Shown: piece after piece, positions 1-7,652 of the stretch
How the letters are laid out: every line of letters starts with the position of its first letter
Numbering within the stretch: position 1 is the first letter of the stretch
Assembly: GCA_046155605.1 (NCBI GenBank)
Contig: JBJXFQ010000066.1
Span: 1 to 45,457, forward strand
Length of the DNA: 45,457 nucleotides
Direction of reading: 5' to 3'
DNA from: JAEUIZ01 sp046155605
GTDB lineage: Bacteria > Planctomycetota > Phycisphaerae > Phycisphaerales > UBA1924
The notes under the pieces: model-generated
The model's input: only the letters and a program-made list of their open reading frames with translations
Database searches by the model: none
Told to the model about the DNA's origin: nothing
Made by a program: the position numbers and the translations under genes

Positions 1-63
1 CTTCACGGGGATGTGCGGCTCGATGATCGTCCACAACGCGTCGTCCAGCAGCGGCTTGGCCAT
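1..63 (-). CDS. IS5-family-like transposase, N-terminal fragment (runs off the left edge)
   Basis: The minus strand from ATG at 63-61 encodes 21 residues beginning MAKPLLDDALW and continuing TIIEPHIP before the window ends. This opening is characteristic of the small N-terminal helical domain (DUF4096-like) at the start of many IS5-family transposases, where a short leader is followed by L-x-D-x-x-W-x-x-I-x-P. No catalytic DDE residue is visible because only the start is present. The gene points away from the HAF/dockerin gene at 158. The product would cut and join the ends of its own element. The match is by remembered family pattern on a very short stretch, so the confidence is moderate. 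Confidence 0.6.
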   Translation of the reverse strand, partial: MAKPLLDDALWTIIEPHIPVK

Positions 64-122
64 GGCGTGCCTCCTTGCACGACAGACTCACCGCAAAGCC
101 GATGCCATTCTGTTAGAGGCTC
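1..122 (-). mobile_element. End of an IS5-like insertion sequence, cut by the window edge
   Basis: The first 122 bases look like the transposase-proximal end of an insertion sequence. It contains the 5' end of a minus-strand transposase gene and then about 60 bp of non-coding DNA. That ends in a candidate terminal inverted repeat, read on the minus strand as GAGCCTCTAACAGAATGG (about 105-122). The trinucleotide TAA lies just outside (123-125) and could be part of a short target duplication. The other end is outside the window, so neither the inverted repeat nor the duplication can be confirmed. The family call rests on the transposase N-terminus only. Confidence 0.5.
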
Positions 123-157
123 TAAGGCCACGGTTCGAGAACGAAAGGTCGCGGGCT

Positions 158-1348
158 ATGCGAATGGCATCTTTGATGAGCATCATGGCGCTCGCCGCTA
201 CGGACGTTTCGCTGAAGGCTCAACCCGGATTGATTGGCATCGGCGGCGGCCGGGCGTGGGGAGTATCGGCTGACGGATTGGCGGTGGTTGGCCAAGTTTC
301 TTCCGGGGGCACTCAGCGACCGTACCGCTGGACAGCAGGATCAGGTCTCGTAGCCCTCACCACTCTGACAGCAGGCGGCCGGGCGTACAGAGCGAGCAGC
401 AACGGCGCAGTAGTCGTGGGAGAATGGGGCGGCAGCCCTTTCCGCTGGACACAGCCTACCGGGCTGGTCGTCTTAATCTCGGGCGGCGAGGCGTTCGACG
501 TTTCCGCCGACGGCTCGATTGTAGTAGGGTATGGCGTAGCCTCCTCCCAGCACTACCCGCTGGTCTGGAGGGAACAAACGGGGGGTGTGCAGTCGCTGCC
601 AACTCCGGGATTCTTTGGCAATCGAAGCCTCTCGGCCATTTCCGGCGATGGCAGGGTCATGGCCGGGCAGGGCGAGTCGCTCACGATCGGCGGCACACGC
701 GGCTTTCGATGGACCGCCGAGACCGGAGCGGTTTTGGTTCCCATGTTTGGCGCGGCCAACCAGATGTACCCGCGCGACCTCAATCACGACGGCTCCATCA
801 TGGTTGGCATCTGGGACAACGCGGCCGGCGGCAGCCGTAGGGGATTCATCTGGCGCTATGGACAAGCCCCCGTTTCGCTGAGCCCTTTGGATGGCTACTC
901 GAGGGTTGAGATTGCAGCGGTTTCCGACGATGGCTCGACGATCGTCGGCGGTTGCAATAACAACAAGCTCGGTGTCGCTTGCGTCTGGAAAAACGGCTCT
1001 GTGTTTCTGCTCACGGACTATCTCGCGGCCCGCGGCGTGACCGTACTGCCGGGCACCAGCCTTTTCTATGCCCACGGCGTCTCTGCACACGGACGAGTGA
1101 TCGCAGGCTACGGCATTGTTCCTGGCAACGCGGGCACATCCTTTCGCGCTGAGGTTCCGCGGTGCTATGCGGATTGCGACGGCTCGACCTCGACGCCGGC
1201 GTTGAACGTGGTGGACTTCATCTGCTTTCTCAACAAGTTCGCGGCGGGCGATAGCTACGCCAACTGCGACGGGAGTACGACGCCGCCGGTGCTGAATGTT
1301 TCGGACTTTGTGTGCTTCCAGAACTCGTTCGCGGCGGGATGCACATAA
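158..1348 (+). CDS. Exported HAF-repeat protein with C-terminal GC-type dockerin repeats
   Basis: A 396-residue protein if it starts at ATG 158. The N-terminus (MRMASLMSIMALAA) is a short, weak signal-peptide-like stretch. The body carries about six repeats of the type G-x-A-x-x-V-S-x-D-G-x-x-V-V-G-x followed by F/Y-R-W, the HAF extracellular repeat, probably a beta-propeller-like fold. The last 60 residues contain two copies of a D-C-D-G-S loop followed by a (V/A)LNVxDFxCFxNxFAAG helix. This is the dockerin-like anchoring module found on many Phycisphaerae surface proteins. The reading frame stays open upstream to position 11, but that part lies in the insertion sequence, so the native 5' end may have been altered. 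No catalytic motif is visible; a role in surface attachment or binding is inferred. Confidence 0.75.
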   Translation: MRMASLMSIMALAATDVSLKAQPGLIGIGGGRAWGVSADGLAVVGQVSSGGTQRPYRWTAGSGLVALTTLTAGGRAYRASSNGAVVVGEWGGSPFRWTQPTGLVVLISGGEAFDVSADGSIVVGYGVASSQHYPLVWREQTGGVQSLPTPGFFGNRSLSAISGDGRVMAGQGESLTIGGTRGFRWTAETGAVLVPMFGAANQMYPRDLNHDGSIMVGIWDNAAGGSRRGFIWRYGQAPVSLSPLDGYSRVEIAAVSDDGSTIVGGCNNNKLGVACVWKNGSVFLLTDYLAARGVTVLPGTSLFYAHGVSAHGRVIAGYGIVPGNAGTSFRAEVPRCYADCDGSTSTPALNVVDFICFLNKFAAGDSYANCDGSTTPPVLNVSDFVCFQNSFAAGCT

Positions 1349-1389
1349 GAAGGGACAAGGGGACGAAGGGACGGGGGGACGAAGGGGAA

Positions 1390-1418
1390 GGCAAAAACGC
1401 GGGGCGTGGACGCCCCGG
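1390..1418 (-). terminator. Rho-independent-like terminator, minus strand (distal)
   Basis: Inverted repeat GGGGCG (1401-1406) / CGCCCC (1411-1416) with a TGGA loop. Read on the minus strand the stem is followed by GCGTTTTTGC (five T in a row, 1400-1391). This fits a terminator for transcription coming from the nrdJ-like fragment at 1476-1745. There is no T-run on the plus strand after the stem, so it does not suit the upstream dockerin gene. Confidence 0.5.
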
Positions 1419-1437
1419 CTCACGATGCGGAGAAGGT

Positions 1438-1467
1438 AAGAAAGCGACCGACCGCTCGCGCGGTCGG
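1438..1467 (-). terminator. Terminator-like hairpin just behind the nrdJ fragment, minus strand
   Basis: A perfect 8-bp inverted repeat, CCGACCGC (1448-1455) and GCGGTCGG (1460-1467), with a 4-nt loop. It starts 9 nt beyond the minus-strand stop at 1476-1478. The minus strand then reads TCGCTTTCTT, a moderately T-rich tail. Together with the hairpin at 1390-1418 it makes a tandem terminator, which suggests the 3' end of the nrdJ-like gene is original even though its body is missing. Confidence 0.5.
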
Positions 1468-1475
1468 CTCAAGAA

Positions 1476-1745
1476 TCACCGTCGCGGCAGCCCTGGGCCG
1501 TATTGCTGGTCGAGGTATCGTGCGACGTAATCGACGATGCTTGAGCACTCGGGGATTTCGGGGTTGCTGGTTGGGCCCATGGGCTCGAAGCGCATGCCCT
1601 TGAAGCGGACGACGGCCTCTTCGACGGAGAGGCCGTATTGGAGGGCGAGGCTGAAGGCGCGGCAGAAGGCCTGGCACATGCCGGAGATGGTGGAGCCTTC
1701 TTTGGACATTTTGATGAAGATTTCGCCGGGGCGGCCGTCTGATGG
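1476..1745 (-). pseudogene. nrdJ: Orphan C-terminal piece of B12-dependent ribonucleotide reductase (NrdJ, TSCPD region)
   Basis: From about 1739 down to the stop at 1476 the minus strand encodes 87 residues (DGRPGEIFIKMSKEGST, then CQAFCRAFSLALQYGLS, FEPMGPTSNPEIP and SIVDYVARYLDQQYG). This matches the extreme C-terminus of class II, adenosylcobalamin-dependent ribonucleotide reductase, downstream of the barrel domain that makes deoxyribonucleotides. Nothing resembling the expected preceding region is visible in any minus frame above 1745, although the frame stays open to 2036. The first in-frame ATG is at 1709, without a clear ribosome binding site. With no active-site barrel it cannot reduce ribonucleotides alone. 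It is either a truncated remnant or a free-standing TSCPD-type protein with a cryptic start; I favour a remnant. Confidence 0.65.
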
Positions 1746-2018
1746 CAGTCGGAGAGAAGTTTGTGCGGTTCGACAGGAGGCGGCTGGGGGTATGGGGTGT
1801 TTGCCGTCTCTATGACGGTGAGCGTGCGGCGATGCATCTATTGGGGTAGAAGGGACGGATACACGCGTAAGGCCCGATATGATCGGGCGGGCCTCGTGTC
1901 GGAGGGAGCGGCGAACGACCGTCGCTCGGCGTGCCGATGGCGAGAGCAGGAGGGAGCGGGCCGCGCGGTGCCGCTCAACGGCGGGTTCAATTCCAGGCGC
2001 GACGCGCCGGGGGCAAGC
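1746..2018. other. Gap between the nrdJ fragment and the S41 protease; contains a hairpin
   Basis: This 273-bp stretch separates the nrdJ-like homology from the protease start codon. It contains a 7-bp inverted repeat GCCCGAT (1872-1878) / ATCGGGC (1882-1888) with an ATG loop and no T-run on either side, so it is not an obvious terminator. It would lie in the 5' leader of the protease transcript. I see no convincing promoter or coding pattern. The run GGGGG at 2008-2012 sits 6 nt before the protease ATG and may serve as its ribosome binding site. Confidence 0.4.
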
Positions 2019-4376
2019 ATGTTGCGAGTTCGTCACTGGGCGGCCATCGTCACTGTGGTTGCGGGCTTTGCGATCAGACCCTCGGCGGTGGTGAACACGG
2101 CACGGGCCGCGGAGGGGTGGGGGAGCGCGACGGTTCTAGCGGATGAATGGTCGCAAAGCGTGTGGACGACGGCATCGCGCGGCGACGCGAAGGGGCTGAT
2201 GGAGTTGCTCGACAAGGCGCCGGCGGGCAACGAGACGATCGCGAAGGCGGTGCAGCGTCTCAAGTCGAATCTGGCAGCGCGCGAGGCCAAGCGAGCGGAG
2301 GAAGAGACACGGATTCGCAAGGAACTGGACGAGACGCTGGCGTCCGACGGCGGCGACCTCGGGTTGTCACAGGGGCTGCGTTCGGCGGTGGCGCTGAGCC
2401 TGGTGGTGACGGACAAACTGACGGTGCCTCAGGAGCCGAAGATCAAGAAACTGATCCAGGACGCCGACGTGGCGGCTCATGCGGCGGAGGCGCGCGGGGA
2501 CTGGCTGATGGCCAGCGAGTTGTATTACCGGCTGCACTTGCTACTGGAGGAGCACGGGACGTACCGCGACGACGTGTTCCGCGAGCGTCGGCGGCTCGAG
2601 GTGATCCGGCTCTACGCGCCGGAGCGGTTCTGGGAGTTGCGGAGCAAGCGGCGGGACGCGGAGATCGCGTGGAACAAGGCGCACAAGAAGCCGGAAGCAG
2701 CCAAGGGCGCGGGCGAGGATGAGGACGAAGAGCAGCCCTTGCCGCCGTACAACCCGACGGGGGATGACTTCCGTCAGAAGTTGGCGGGGATCGACGAGGG
2801 CATGATCCGAGAGGCGATGGGCCGCGCGTTCGGCAAGCATGTGGAGCGGACGCCGATGGAGAAGATCCTGCGTGGCGGGATCGACGCGGTGCGGACGGTG
2901 GCGACGACGACGGACCTCTCGCCGACGTTCGCGGGGCTGGCGGACGAGGCGTCGCGGGCGGAGATGCTGCGGTTCCTGGCGGCGGAGGACGATCGGATCG
3001 CAAAGAGCCCGACGGCGGCGGACGGCTCGGACCTGAACATGCTGGTGGATCGACTCGTGGACATGAACGAGCGGACGATCAAGTTGCCGAAGGTGGCGCT
3101 GCTGCACGAGTTCACCAATGGCGGGATGGATGCGCTCGATGAGTTCAGCGCGGTGATCTGGCCCGACGAGATCCGGCGATTCAACAAGAACACACAGGGG
3201 CATTTCTTCGGCGTGGGCATTCAGATCGAGCAGGACCCCATCGGCAACATCAAGGTTGTCGCGCCGATGGAGGGCACTCCGGCCCATCGCGCGGGCGTTC
3301 GCACGGGCGACATCATCAAGAAGGTGAACGGCGCGTCGACGATCGGATTCACGCTGGATCAAGCGGTGGACAACATCACCGGCCCGCTGGACACGAAGGT
3401 GCTGCTGACGCTTGAGCGGGAGGAAGCGGACGAGGAGGGCAAGACGACGCGGAAGGAGATCGATCTGCCGCTGGTGCGGGCGCGGATCGAGGTCTCGACG
3501 GTCAAGGGCTGGAAGAAGGCCGGGCCGGGCGAGGACAACTGGGATTGGTTCGTGGATCCGTCGAACAAGATCGGGTATGTGCGGATCACCAACTTTGCGG
3601 AGAAGACCGACGGCGAGTTTGATCGCGCGATCGCGCAGATGAAGGCCCAGGGGCTCGCGGGGCTGGTGATGGACCTGCGGTTCAATCCGGGCGGGCTGCT
3701 CGATCAGGCGGTGGCGATCTCGAATCGCTTTATCGATCCCTCGACGCCCAATCCCTTCGGCAGCCGCATCGTCTCGACGCACCGGAAGGATGGAACGGTG
3801 GTGGAGAAGCAGACGGCGCGGCGCGCGGCGGCGCGGCTGACGGGCTTGCCGGTCGTGGTGCTCATCAACGAGGGCTCGGCGTCGGCGAGCGAGATCGTGT
3901 CGGGCGCGTTGCGCGACTATTCGAAGGCTGAGGCGGGCGTGAAGGCGCTACTGGTGGGCCAGCGGACGTTCGGGAAGGGGAGCGTGCAGAACGTGTGGCC
4001 GCTGCGTGGCGGGGCGGAGGCAGCGGTGAAGGTCACGACGAACTATTACCACCTGCCGGGCAACTCGATGATCCATCGCCTGCCCGCGGCGACGCAGTGG
4101 GGTGTCGATCCGAACCTTCAGGTGAACATGCTGCCGCAGCAGATCGTGGACGCGCTTCGTGCGAGGTCGAACTCGGACGTGACGCGGAACGATGGGAAGC
4201 CGGTCCCAGCGAAGCCGGACGGTGCGAAGCCCGAGGGCGAGATGGCGGACACGAGCGGCCTGCCGGCGGTTGGGCAGGATCTCCAACTGGAGCACGCGTG
4301 GCTGGTGTTGCTGACGCAGGTTCCTGCCCCGGCGAATCAGGCGCTGCTCGACAAGCCTGGACACGCGAACCCCTGA
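2019..4376 (+). CDS. S41-family C-terminal processing protease with PDZ domain
   Basis: A 785-residue exported serine protease that trims the C-termini of envelope proteins. Start ATG 2019 gives a signal peptide (MLRVRHWAAIVTVVAGFAI, ending near ARA-AEG). The frame is open further upstream but without signal-like sequence. Residues about 40-390 are an alpha-helical region rich in charged residues. A PDZ domain follows (about 396-470, FGVGIQIEQD...GVRTGDIIKKVNG), then the S41 core. The catalytic Ser is in GSASASEIVSG (about Ser622) and the general-base Lys in FGKGSVQN (about Lys653). That spacing is a few residues longer than in typical CtpA/Prc. The extended N-terminal part makes it Prc-like in size (tail-specific protease). 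The C-terminus carries a low-complexity Lys/Pro/Asp segment. It is followed 134 bp later by pdhA. Confidence 0.9.
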   Translation: MLRVRHWAAIVTVVAGFAIRPSAVVNTARAAEGWGSATVLADEWSQSVWTTASRGDAKGLMELLDKAPAGNETIAKAVQRLKSNLAAREAKRAEEETRIRKELDETLASDGGDLGLSQGLRSAVALSLVVTDKLTVPQEPKIKKLIQDADVAAHAAEARGDWLMASELYYRLHLLLEEHGTYRDDVFRERRRLEVIRLYAPERFWELRSKRRDAEIAWNKAHKKPEAAKGAGEDEDEEQPLPPYNPTGDDFRQKLAGIDEGMIREAMGRAFGKHVERTPMEKILRGGIDAVRTVATTTDLSPTFAGLADEASRAEMLRFLAAEDDRIAKSPTAADGSDLNMLVDRLVDMNERTIKLPKVALLHEFTNGGMDALDEFSAVIWPDEIRRFNKNTQGHFFGVGIQIEQDPIGNIKVVAPMEGTPAHRAGVRTGDIIKKVNGASTIGFTLDQAVDNITGPLDTKVLLTLEREEADEEGKTTRKEIDLPLVRARIEVSTVKGWKKAGPGEDNWDWFVDPSNKIGYVRITNFAEKTDGEFDRAIAQMKAQGLAGLVMDLRFNPGGLLDQAVAISNRFIDPSTPNPFGSRIVSTHRKDGTVVEKQTARRAAARLTGLPVVVLINEGSASASEIVSGALRDYSKAEAGVKALLVGQRTFGKGSVQNVWPLRGGAEAAVKVTTNYYHLPGNSMIHRLPAATQWGVDPNLQVNMLPQQIVDALRARSNSDVTRNDGKPVPAKPDGAKPEGEMADTSGLPAVGQDLQLEHAWLVLLTQVPAPANQALLDKPGHANP

Positions 4377-4510
4377 GTTGTTGGCGCATGGCTGGGGAAA
4401 TCGCCCCGCACCCGCCGGCTTCGGACGACGAGGCTTGCGGGTGCTCCCTATTGTTGTGCCGGGATGGTGGTCGTCACACTTCAGCGAAAGCGGAACCGTT
4501 GAGCAGCACG

Positions 4511-5647
4511 ATGAGTTCGATTCCCACACGCGGCACGCGAGCAGCAACTGCCCGCCCTTCGGCAGCACTCTCGAACGAGGCCGTGCTGGGTTGGCTGCGG
4601 ATGATGATGCTGATCCGGGAGTTTGAGAACCGCTCGGCGCAGGCGTATCAGCAGGCCAAGATCGGCGGGTTCTGCCACTTGTACACCGGGCAAGAGGCGG
4701 TGGCGGTGGGGACGCTGGGTGCCTTGGAGCCGGATGATCCGGTGGTCCACGCGTATCGGGACCATGGGCACGCGCTGGCCCGGGGGATGGAGCCGAAGCA
4801 CTGCATGGCGGAGATGTTCGGGAAGATCACGGGCTGCGCCAAGGGCAAGGGCGGCTCGATGCACATGTTTGATAAGCCGCACTGGTTCTTCGGGGGTCAT
4901 GGCATCGTCGGAGCGCAGACGCCGCTGGGCGTTGGGCTGGCGTTCGCTGCGAAGTACGAGTTGGAGGTGCTGGGGACGGCGCTACCGAATCCGGGCGTCG
5001 AGCCGGGCGCGGTTGCGAAGAAGAAGGTGTCGCTGGCGTTCCTGGGCGATGGGGCGCTGAATCAGGGCGCGCTGCACGAGGCGATGAATCTGGCGGGGCT
5101 GTGGAGTTTGCCGTGTATTTTCGTCGTGGAGAACAACGGCTACTCGATGGGGACTTCGATCCATCGCGGGACGACGATGGCGGACGACCTGGTGAAGAAG
5201 GCGGACGCGTACGGCATCCGCGGCGAGGTGATCGACGGGCTCGATGTGCTCAGTTTGTATGACGAGTTCCGGCCGCTGGTGGATTGGTGCCGCGAGAAGC
5301 AGAAGCCGGCGTTCGTGGACCTGAAGACGTATCGGTACCTCGGGCACTCGATGTCGGACCCCCAGAAGTATCGCACGAAGGACGAGGTCGATCGGTACAA
5401 GGCGATGGACTCGATCGAGCGTCTGGCGAAGCACCTGAGCGAGGAGCGGCGGTGCCTGACGGAGCCGGCGCTGGCCGAGATGCAGGCGGAGGTGCATCGG
5501 ATCGTGATGGAGGCGCTGGAGTTTGCGGAGGCGAGCGCCGCGCCGGACCCGGCGACGGAACTGTACTCGGATGTGATGGTCAACCCGATGCCGGGGATGA
5601 GTCCGAGCGGCGCGTATGTGCGGGGCGTGAAGAACCCGCTGCTGTAG
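4511..5647 (+). CDS. pdhA: Pyruvate dehydrogenase E1 component, alpha subunit
   Basis: A 378-residue thiamine-diphosphate-dependent subunit. With E1-beta it decarboxylates pyruvate (or a branched-chain 2-oxo acid) and passes the acyl group to lipoyl-E2. Recognisable parts are MMLIREFENRSAQAYQ near residue 40, the GFCHLYTGQEAVAVG segment, KGKGGSMHMFD, the TPP/Mg motif GDGALNQGALHEAMN ending in VVENN, and the conserved loop YRYLGHSMSDPQKYR. Length is normal for E1-alpha. The E1-beta and E2 genes are not adjacent: the next gene is nth on the opposite strand, converging and overlapping the last 68 bp. Pyruvate is the likeliest substrate by overall resemblance, but substrate class cannot be proved by eye. 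Confidence 0.9.
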   Translation: MSSIPTRGTRAATARPSAALSNEAVLGWLRMMMLIREFENRSAQAYQQAKIGGFCHLYTGQEAVAVGTLGALEPDDPVVHAYRDHGHALARGMEPKHCMAEMFGKITGCAKGKGGSMHMFDKPHWFFGGHGIVGAQTPLGVGLAFAAKYELEVLGTALPNPGVEPGAVAKKKVSLAFLGDGALNQGALHEAMNLAGLWSLPCIFVVENNGYSMGTSIHRGTTMADDLVKKADAYGIRGEVIDGLDVLSLYDEFRPLVDWCREKQKPAFVDLKTYRYLGHSMSDPQKYRTKDEVDRYKAMDSIERLAKHLSEERRCLTEPALAEMQAEVHRIVMEALEFAEASAAPDPATELYSDVMVNPMPGMSPSGAYVRGVKNPLL

Positions 5648-6455
5648 GCTTGCGTTTGATATTGCCGGGCTTTGGATCGGAGCGGGCCGCGAGTCTTCGA
5701 GGCATCGCCATGGTCCCGGCGCGTTCGTTGGCGCGAGGTCGATTCTCGCAGGCCTCGCCGAACTTCTGACAAATCGGGCTCGTGCAGGAGGCTCCTCGTG
5801 CCGTGCAGGCGGTTCGCCCGTGCGCAATGAGCAGGTGCGAGAGCCGGCACCATGATTCGCGCGGGAAGAGTGCCATGAGGCGGCGTTCGATGGCGTCCAC
5901 GGTGGCACCTTGGGGTACGAGGGCGAAGCGTCGCGCGAGGCGTTGGACGTGGGTGTCTACGACGACGCCATCGTTGATGTGGAACCAGTTGCCGAGGACG
6001 ACGCCGGCGGTCTTGCGCGCGACGCCGCGGAGGGCGAGCAGTTCTGTCATCGAGCCGGGCACCTGGCCTCCGTGCCGATCGACGATGGCCCTCATGGATT
6101 CGTGGATGGCGCGAGCCTTGTTGCGGAAGAAGCCGAGGGAGCGGACGAAGGGCTCGATCTCGGCGGGGGTAGCGGCGGCGAAATCGACGGGGGTCTTGAA
6201 ACGAGCAAAGAGCGCCGGCGTGGCCTTGTTGACCGCGGCGTCGGTGGTCTGCGCGGAGAGGATCGTCGCGATGAGCAACTCATGGGCGCTGGTGTAGTGG
6301 AGCGCGCAGGTGGCGTCGGGATAGGCCGACTCGAGCGAGGCATAGAGACGCTTGGCGCGGGCGCGATCGGCGGGGGTCGTCTGCGGCAGCGAGAAGGGCA
6401 GACGCGCGAGCGGGGTTTCGTTGCGCGATGCGGCCATGTTGCGCGGGCCGCTCAT
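5580..6455 (-). CDS. nth: Endonuclease III (DNA glycosylase/AP lyase)
   Basis: A 291-residue base-excision repair enzyme for oxidised pyrimidines. The start at ATG 6455 overlaps the TGA of the upstream gene as ATGA, giving MSGPRN before a second possible start at 6437. ILSAQTTDAAVNKATPALF is the helix contacting DNA. LRGVARKTAGVVLG is the helix-hairpin-helix with catalytic Lys148, and VVVDTHVQRLARR carries catalytic Asp167. The C-terminal cluster cysteines are at 217, 224, 229 and 236, a C-x6-C-x4-C-x6-C spacing rather than the usual C-x6-C-x2-C-x5-C. A basic, disordered-looking tail of about 55 residues follows and overlaps the 3' end of pdhA on the other strand. Canonical Nth stops shortly after the last cysteine. 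Confidence 0.9.
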   Translation of the reverse strand: MSGPRNMAASRNETPLARLPFSLPQTTPADRARAKRLYASLESAYPDATCALHYTSAHELLIATILSAQTTDAAVNKATPALFARFKTPVDFAAATPAEIEPFVRSLGFFRNKARAIHESMRAIVDRHGGQVPGSMTELLALRGVARKTAGVVLGNWFHINDGVVVDTHVQRLARRFALVPQGATVDAIERRLMALFPRESWCRLSHLLIAHGRTACTARGASCTSPICQKFGEACENRPRANERAGTMAMPRRLAARSDPKPGNIKRKPTAAGSSRPAHTRRSDSSPASG

Positions 6456-7018
6456 TTGTTGACGCTTTGGCGTGGCAAGCCCGAGACGATCCATGCGACG
6501 ATCGCGCCGAGGACGAGTGCGGCGGTGGCAACCATGATTCGGCTGGCGCGCGGGTGCAAGGCGTCGAAGCGCGCGCGATGCAGTTCGGCGTCGATGAGCG
6601 AGCCGGAGGAAGCGGCGGCCCAGAACGCGTTGAGTTCGGTACGCATGATCGGGTCGAGCAGGGCGAGTTTGGCAGCAAGCGTCAGGACTGCCACGCCGAT
6701 TGCAATCCAGCCCAGCCGGGACGCGATGCTCGCGTGATCGCGGTGTCGGCTTGCCAACAAACCCGCGACGAGCACGAGCACGGCAGAGACGACTTGCAGG
6801 GCGTCGCACGCGATGAAGACGCGGGCCATGATCATGCCGGCGGCGATGCGGTGGTGCTCGCCGGGATACGCGGCGAAGCCGGGCAGTGTCGGGTTCAGTT
6901 GCTTCATCATCGGGAACGCGATGGCCGCGGTCGCACCACTGATGATGAGCGCGCCGAGCCAAAGGCCCGCAGCCGACATGCGAAGCGCCCGCGTGCGACG
7001 CTGTGAATCGCCGCTCAT
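6452..7018 (-). CDS. Small integral membrane protein (DUF4149/TMEM205-like), uncharacterised
   Basis: A 188-residue protein with four predicted membrane segments: about 12-32 (AAGLWLGALIISGATAAIAF), 58-82, 100-122 and 165-182. The first helix followed by P-M-M-K-Q-L and a G-E-H-H-R-I-A-A-G turn recalls the DUF4149/TMEM205 layout, but the similarity is weak and I do not assign a function. ATG at 7018 overlaps the stop of the acetyltransferase gene (ATGA). Its own stop overlaps the nth start in the same way, so the three genes are probably translated as one coupled operon. A start further upstream would lie inside the acetyltransferase gene and encode Pro/Arg-rich shadow sequence. Confidence 0.75.
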   Translation of the reverse strand: MSGDSQRRTRALRMSAAGLWLGALIISGATAAIAFPMMKQLNPTLPGFAAYPGEHHRIAAGMIMARVFIACDALQVVSAVLVLVAGLLASRHRDHASIASRLGWIAIGVAVLTLAAKLALLDPIMRTELNAFWAAASSGSLIDAELHRARFDALHPRASRIMVATAALVLGAIVAWIVSGLPRQSVNK

Positions 7019-7578
7019 CGCTTGCTCTCGGGCGTTTCGATGGGTGGTGCGGCGGGGCCGGCGTCCGGGCCGCTGGGGTGGTGGGTGTCGTCGCGGAGGG
7101 GGAGTTGCCAGAAGCCGACATCGTGCCACTGGCCGAACTTATGGCCCGCGTGACGGAAGCGGCCGACGAACTCGAAGCCGAGCGATTCGTGGAGCTTGAC
7201 GGAGGCTTGGTTGGGGAGCGTGACGCCGCCGATAACGGAATGGAAGCCGCGGCGGCGGAGATCGTCGATGATGGCGGCGTAGAGGGCGGAGCCGATGCCT
7301 CGGGCGCGGCAATCGGTCTCGACGTAGATGCCGGCCTCGGCGGTCCATTGATACGCGGCGCGAGTACGCCAGACGCCGGCCTTGGCATAGCCGGCGAATC
7401 GGCCATCGACCTCGGCGGTGAGCCAGGGGTAGCGGTCGCGGCCCTCTCGCCACATGTGGAGCATCTCGGCGACGGGGAGCGGCTCGAACGAGAAATGAAT
7501 GGGCGTGGCGACGATGAAGGTGTTGGTCAGCGACGTGATCGCCGGAAGGTCGGCCTCGATCGTCGGACGGATCAGCAT
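7015..7578 (-). CDS. GNAT-family N-acetyltransferase, phosphinothricin-acetyltransferase-like
   Basis: A 187-residue acetyl-CoA-dependent acyltransferase. It begins MLIRPTIEADLPAITSL, typical of the PAT/Bar branch. It contains W-x-A-E-A-G-I-Y-V-E, then the acetyl-CoA loop CRARGIGSALYAAIIDDL (R/Q-x-x-G-x-G/A). It ends with GVTLPNQASVKLHESLGF and VGRFRHAGHKFGQWHDVGF, the signature of the phosphinothricin/methionine-sulfoximine acetyltransferase group. Substrate is not predictable; many of these act on amino acids or analogues. The last 15-20 residues are a Pro/Gly-rich tail. It is the first gene of a tightly coupled minus-strand trio and is divergent from truA. Confidence 0.85.
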   Translation of the reverse strand: MLIRPTIEADLPAITSLTNTFIVATPIHFSFEPLPVAEMLHMWREGRDRYPWLTAEVDGRFAGYAKAGVWRTRAAYQWTAEAGIYVETDCRARGIGSALYAAIIDDLRRRGFHSVIGGVTLPNQASVKLHESLGFEFVGRFRHAGHKFGQWHDVGFWQLPLRDDTHHPSGPDAGPAAPPIETPESKR

Positions 7579-7652
7579 GCGCCGATGGTATCGTGCTCGG
7601 GCCGATGGTCGCTGTCGTCTCCACGGTAGCGAGGCGGGAGTATGCTGCTCGC

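Noticed and set aside
1761..2018. Upstream extension of the S41 protease reading frame
   Set aside because: The added 86 residues are Arg/Gly-rich with no homology. The ATG at 2019 has a ribosome binding site and opens a proper signal peptide.
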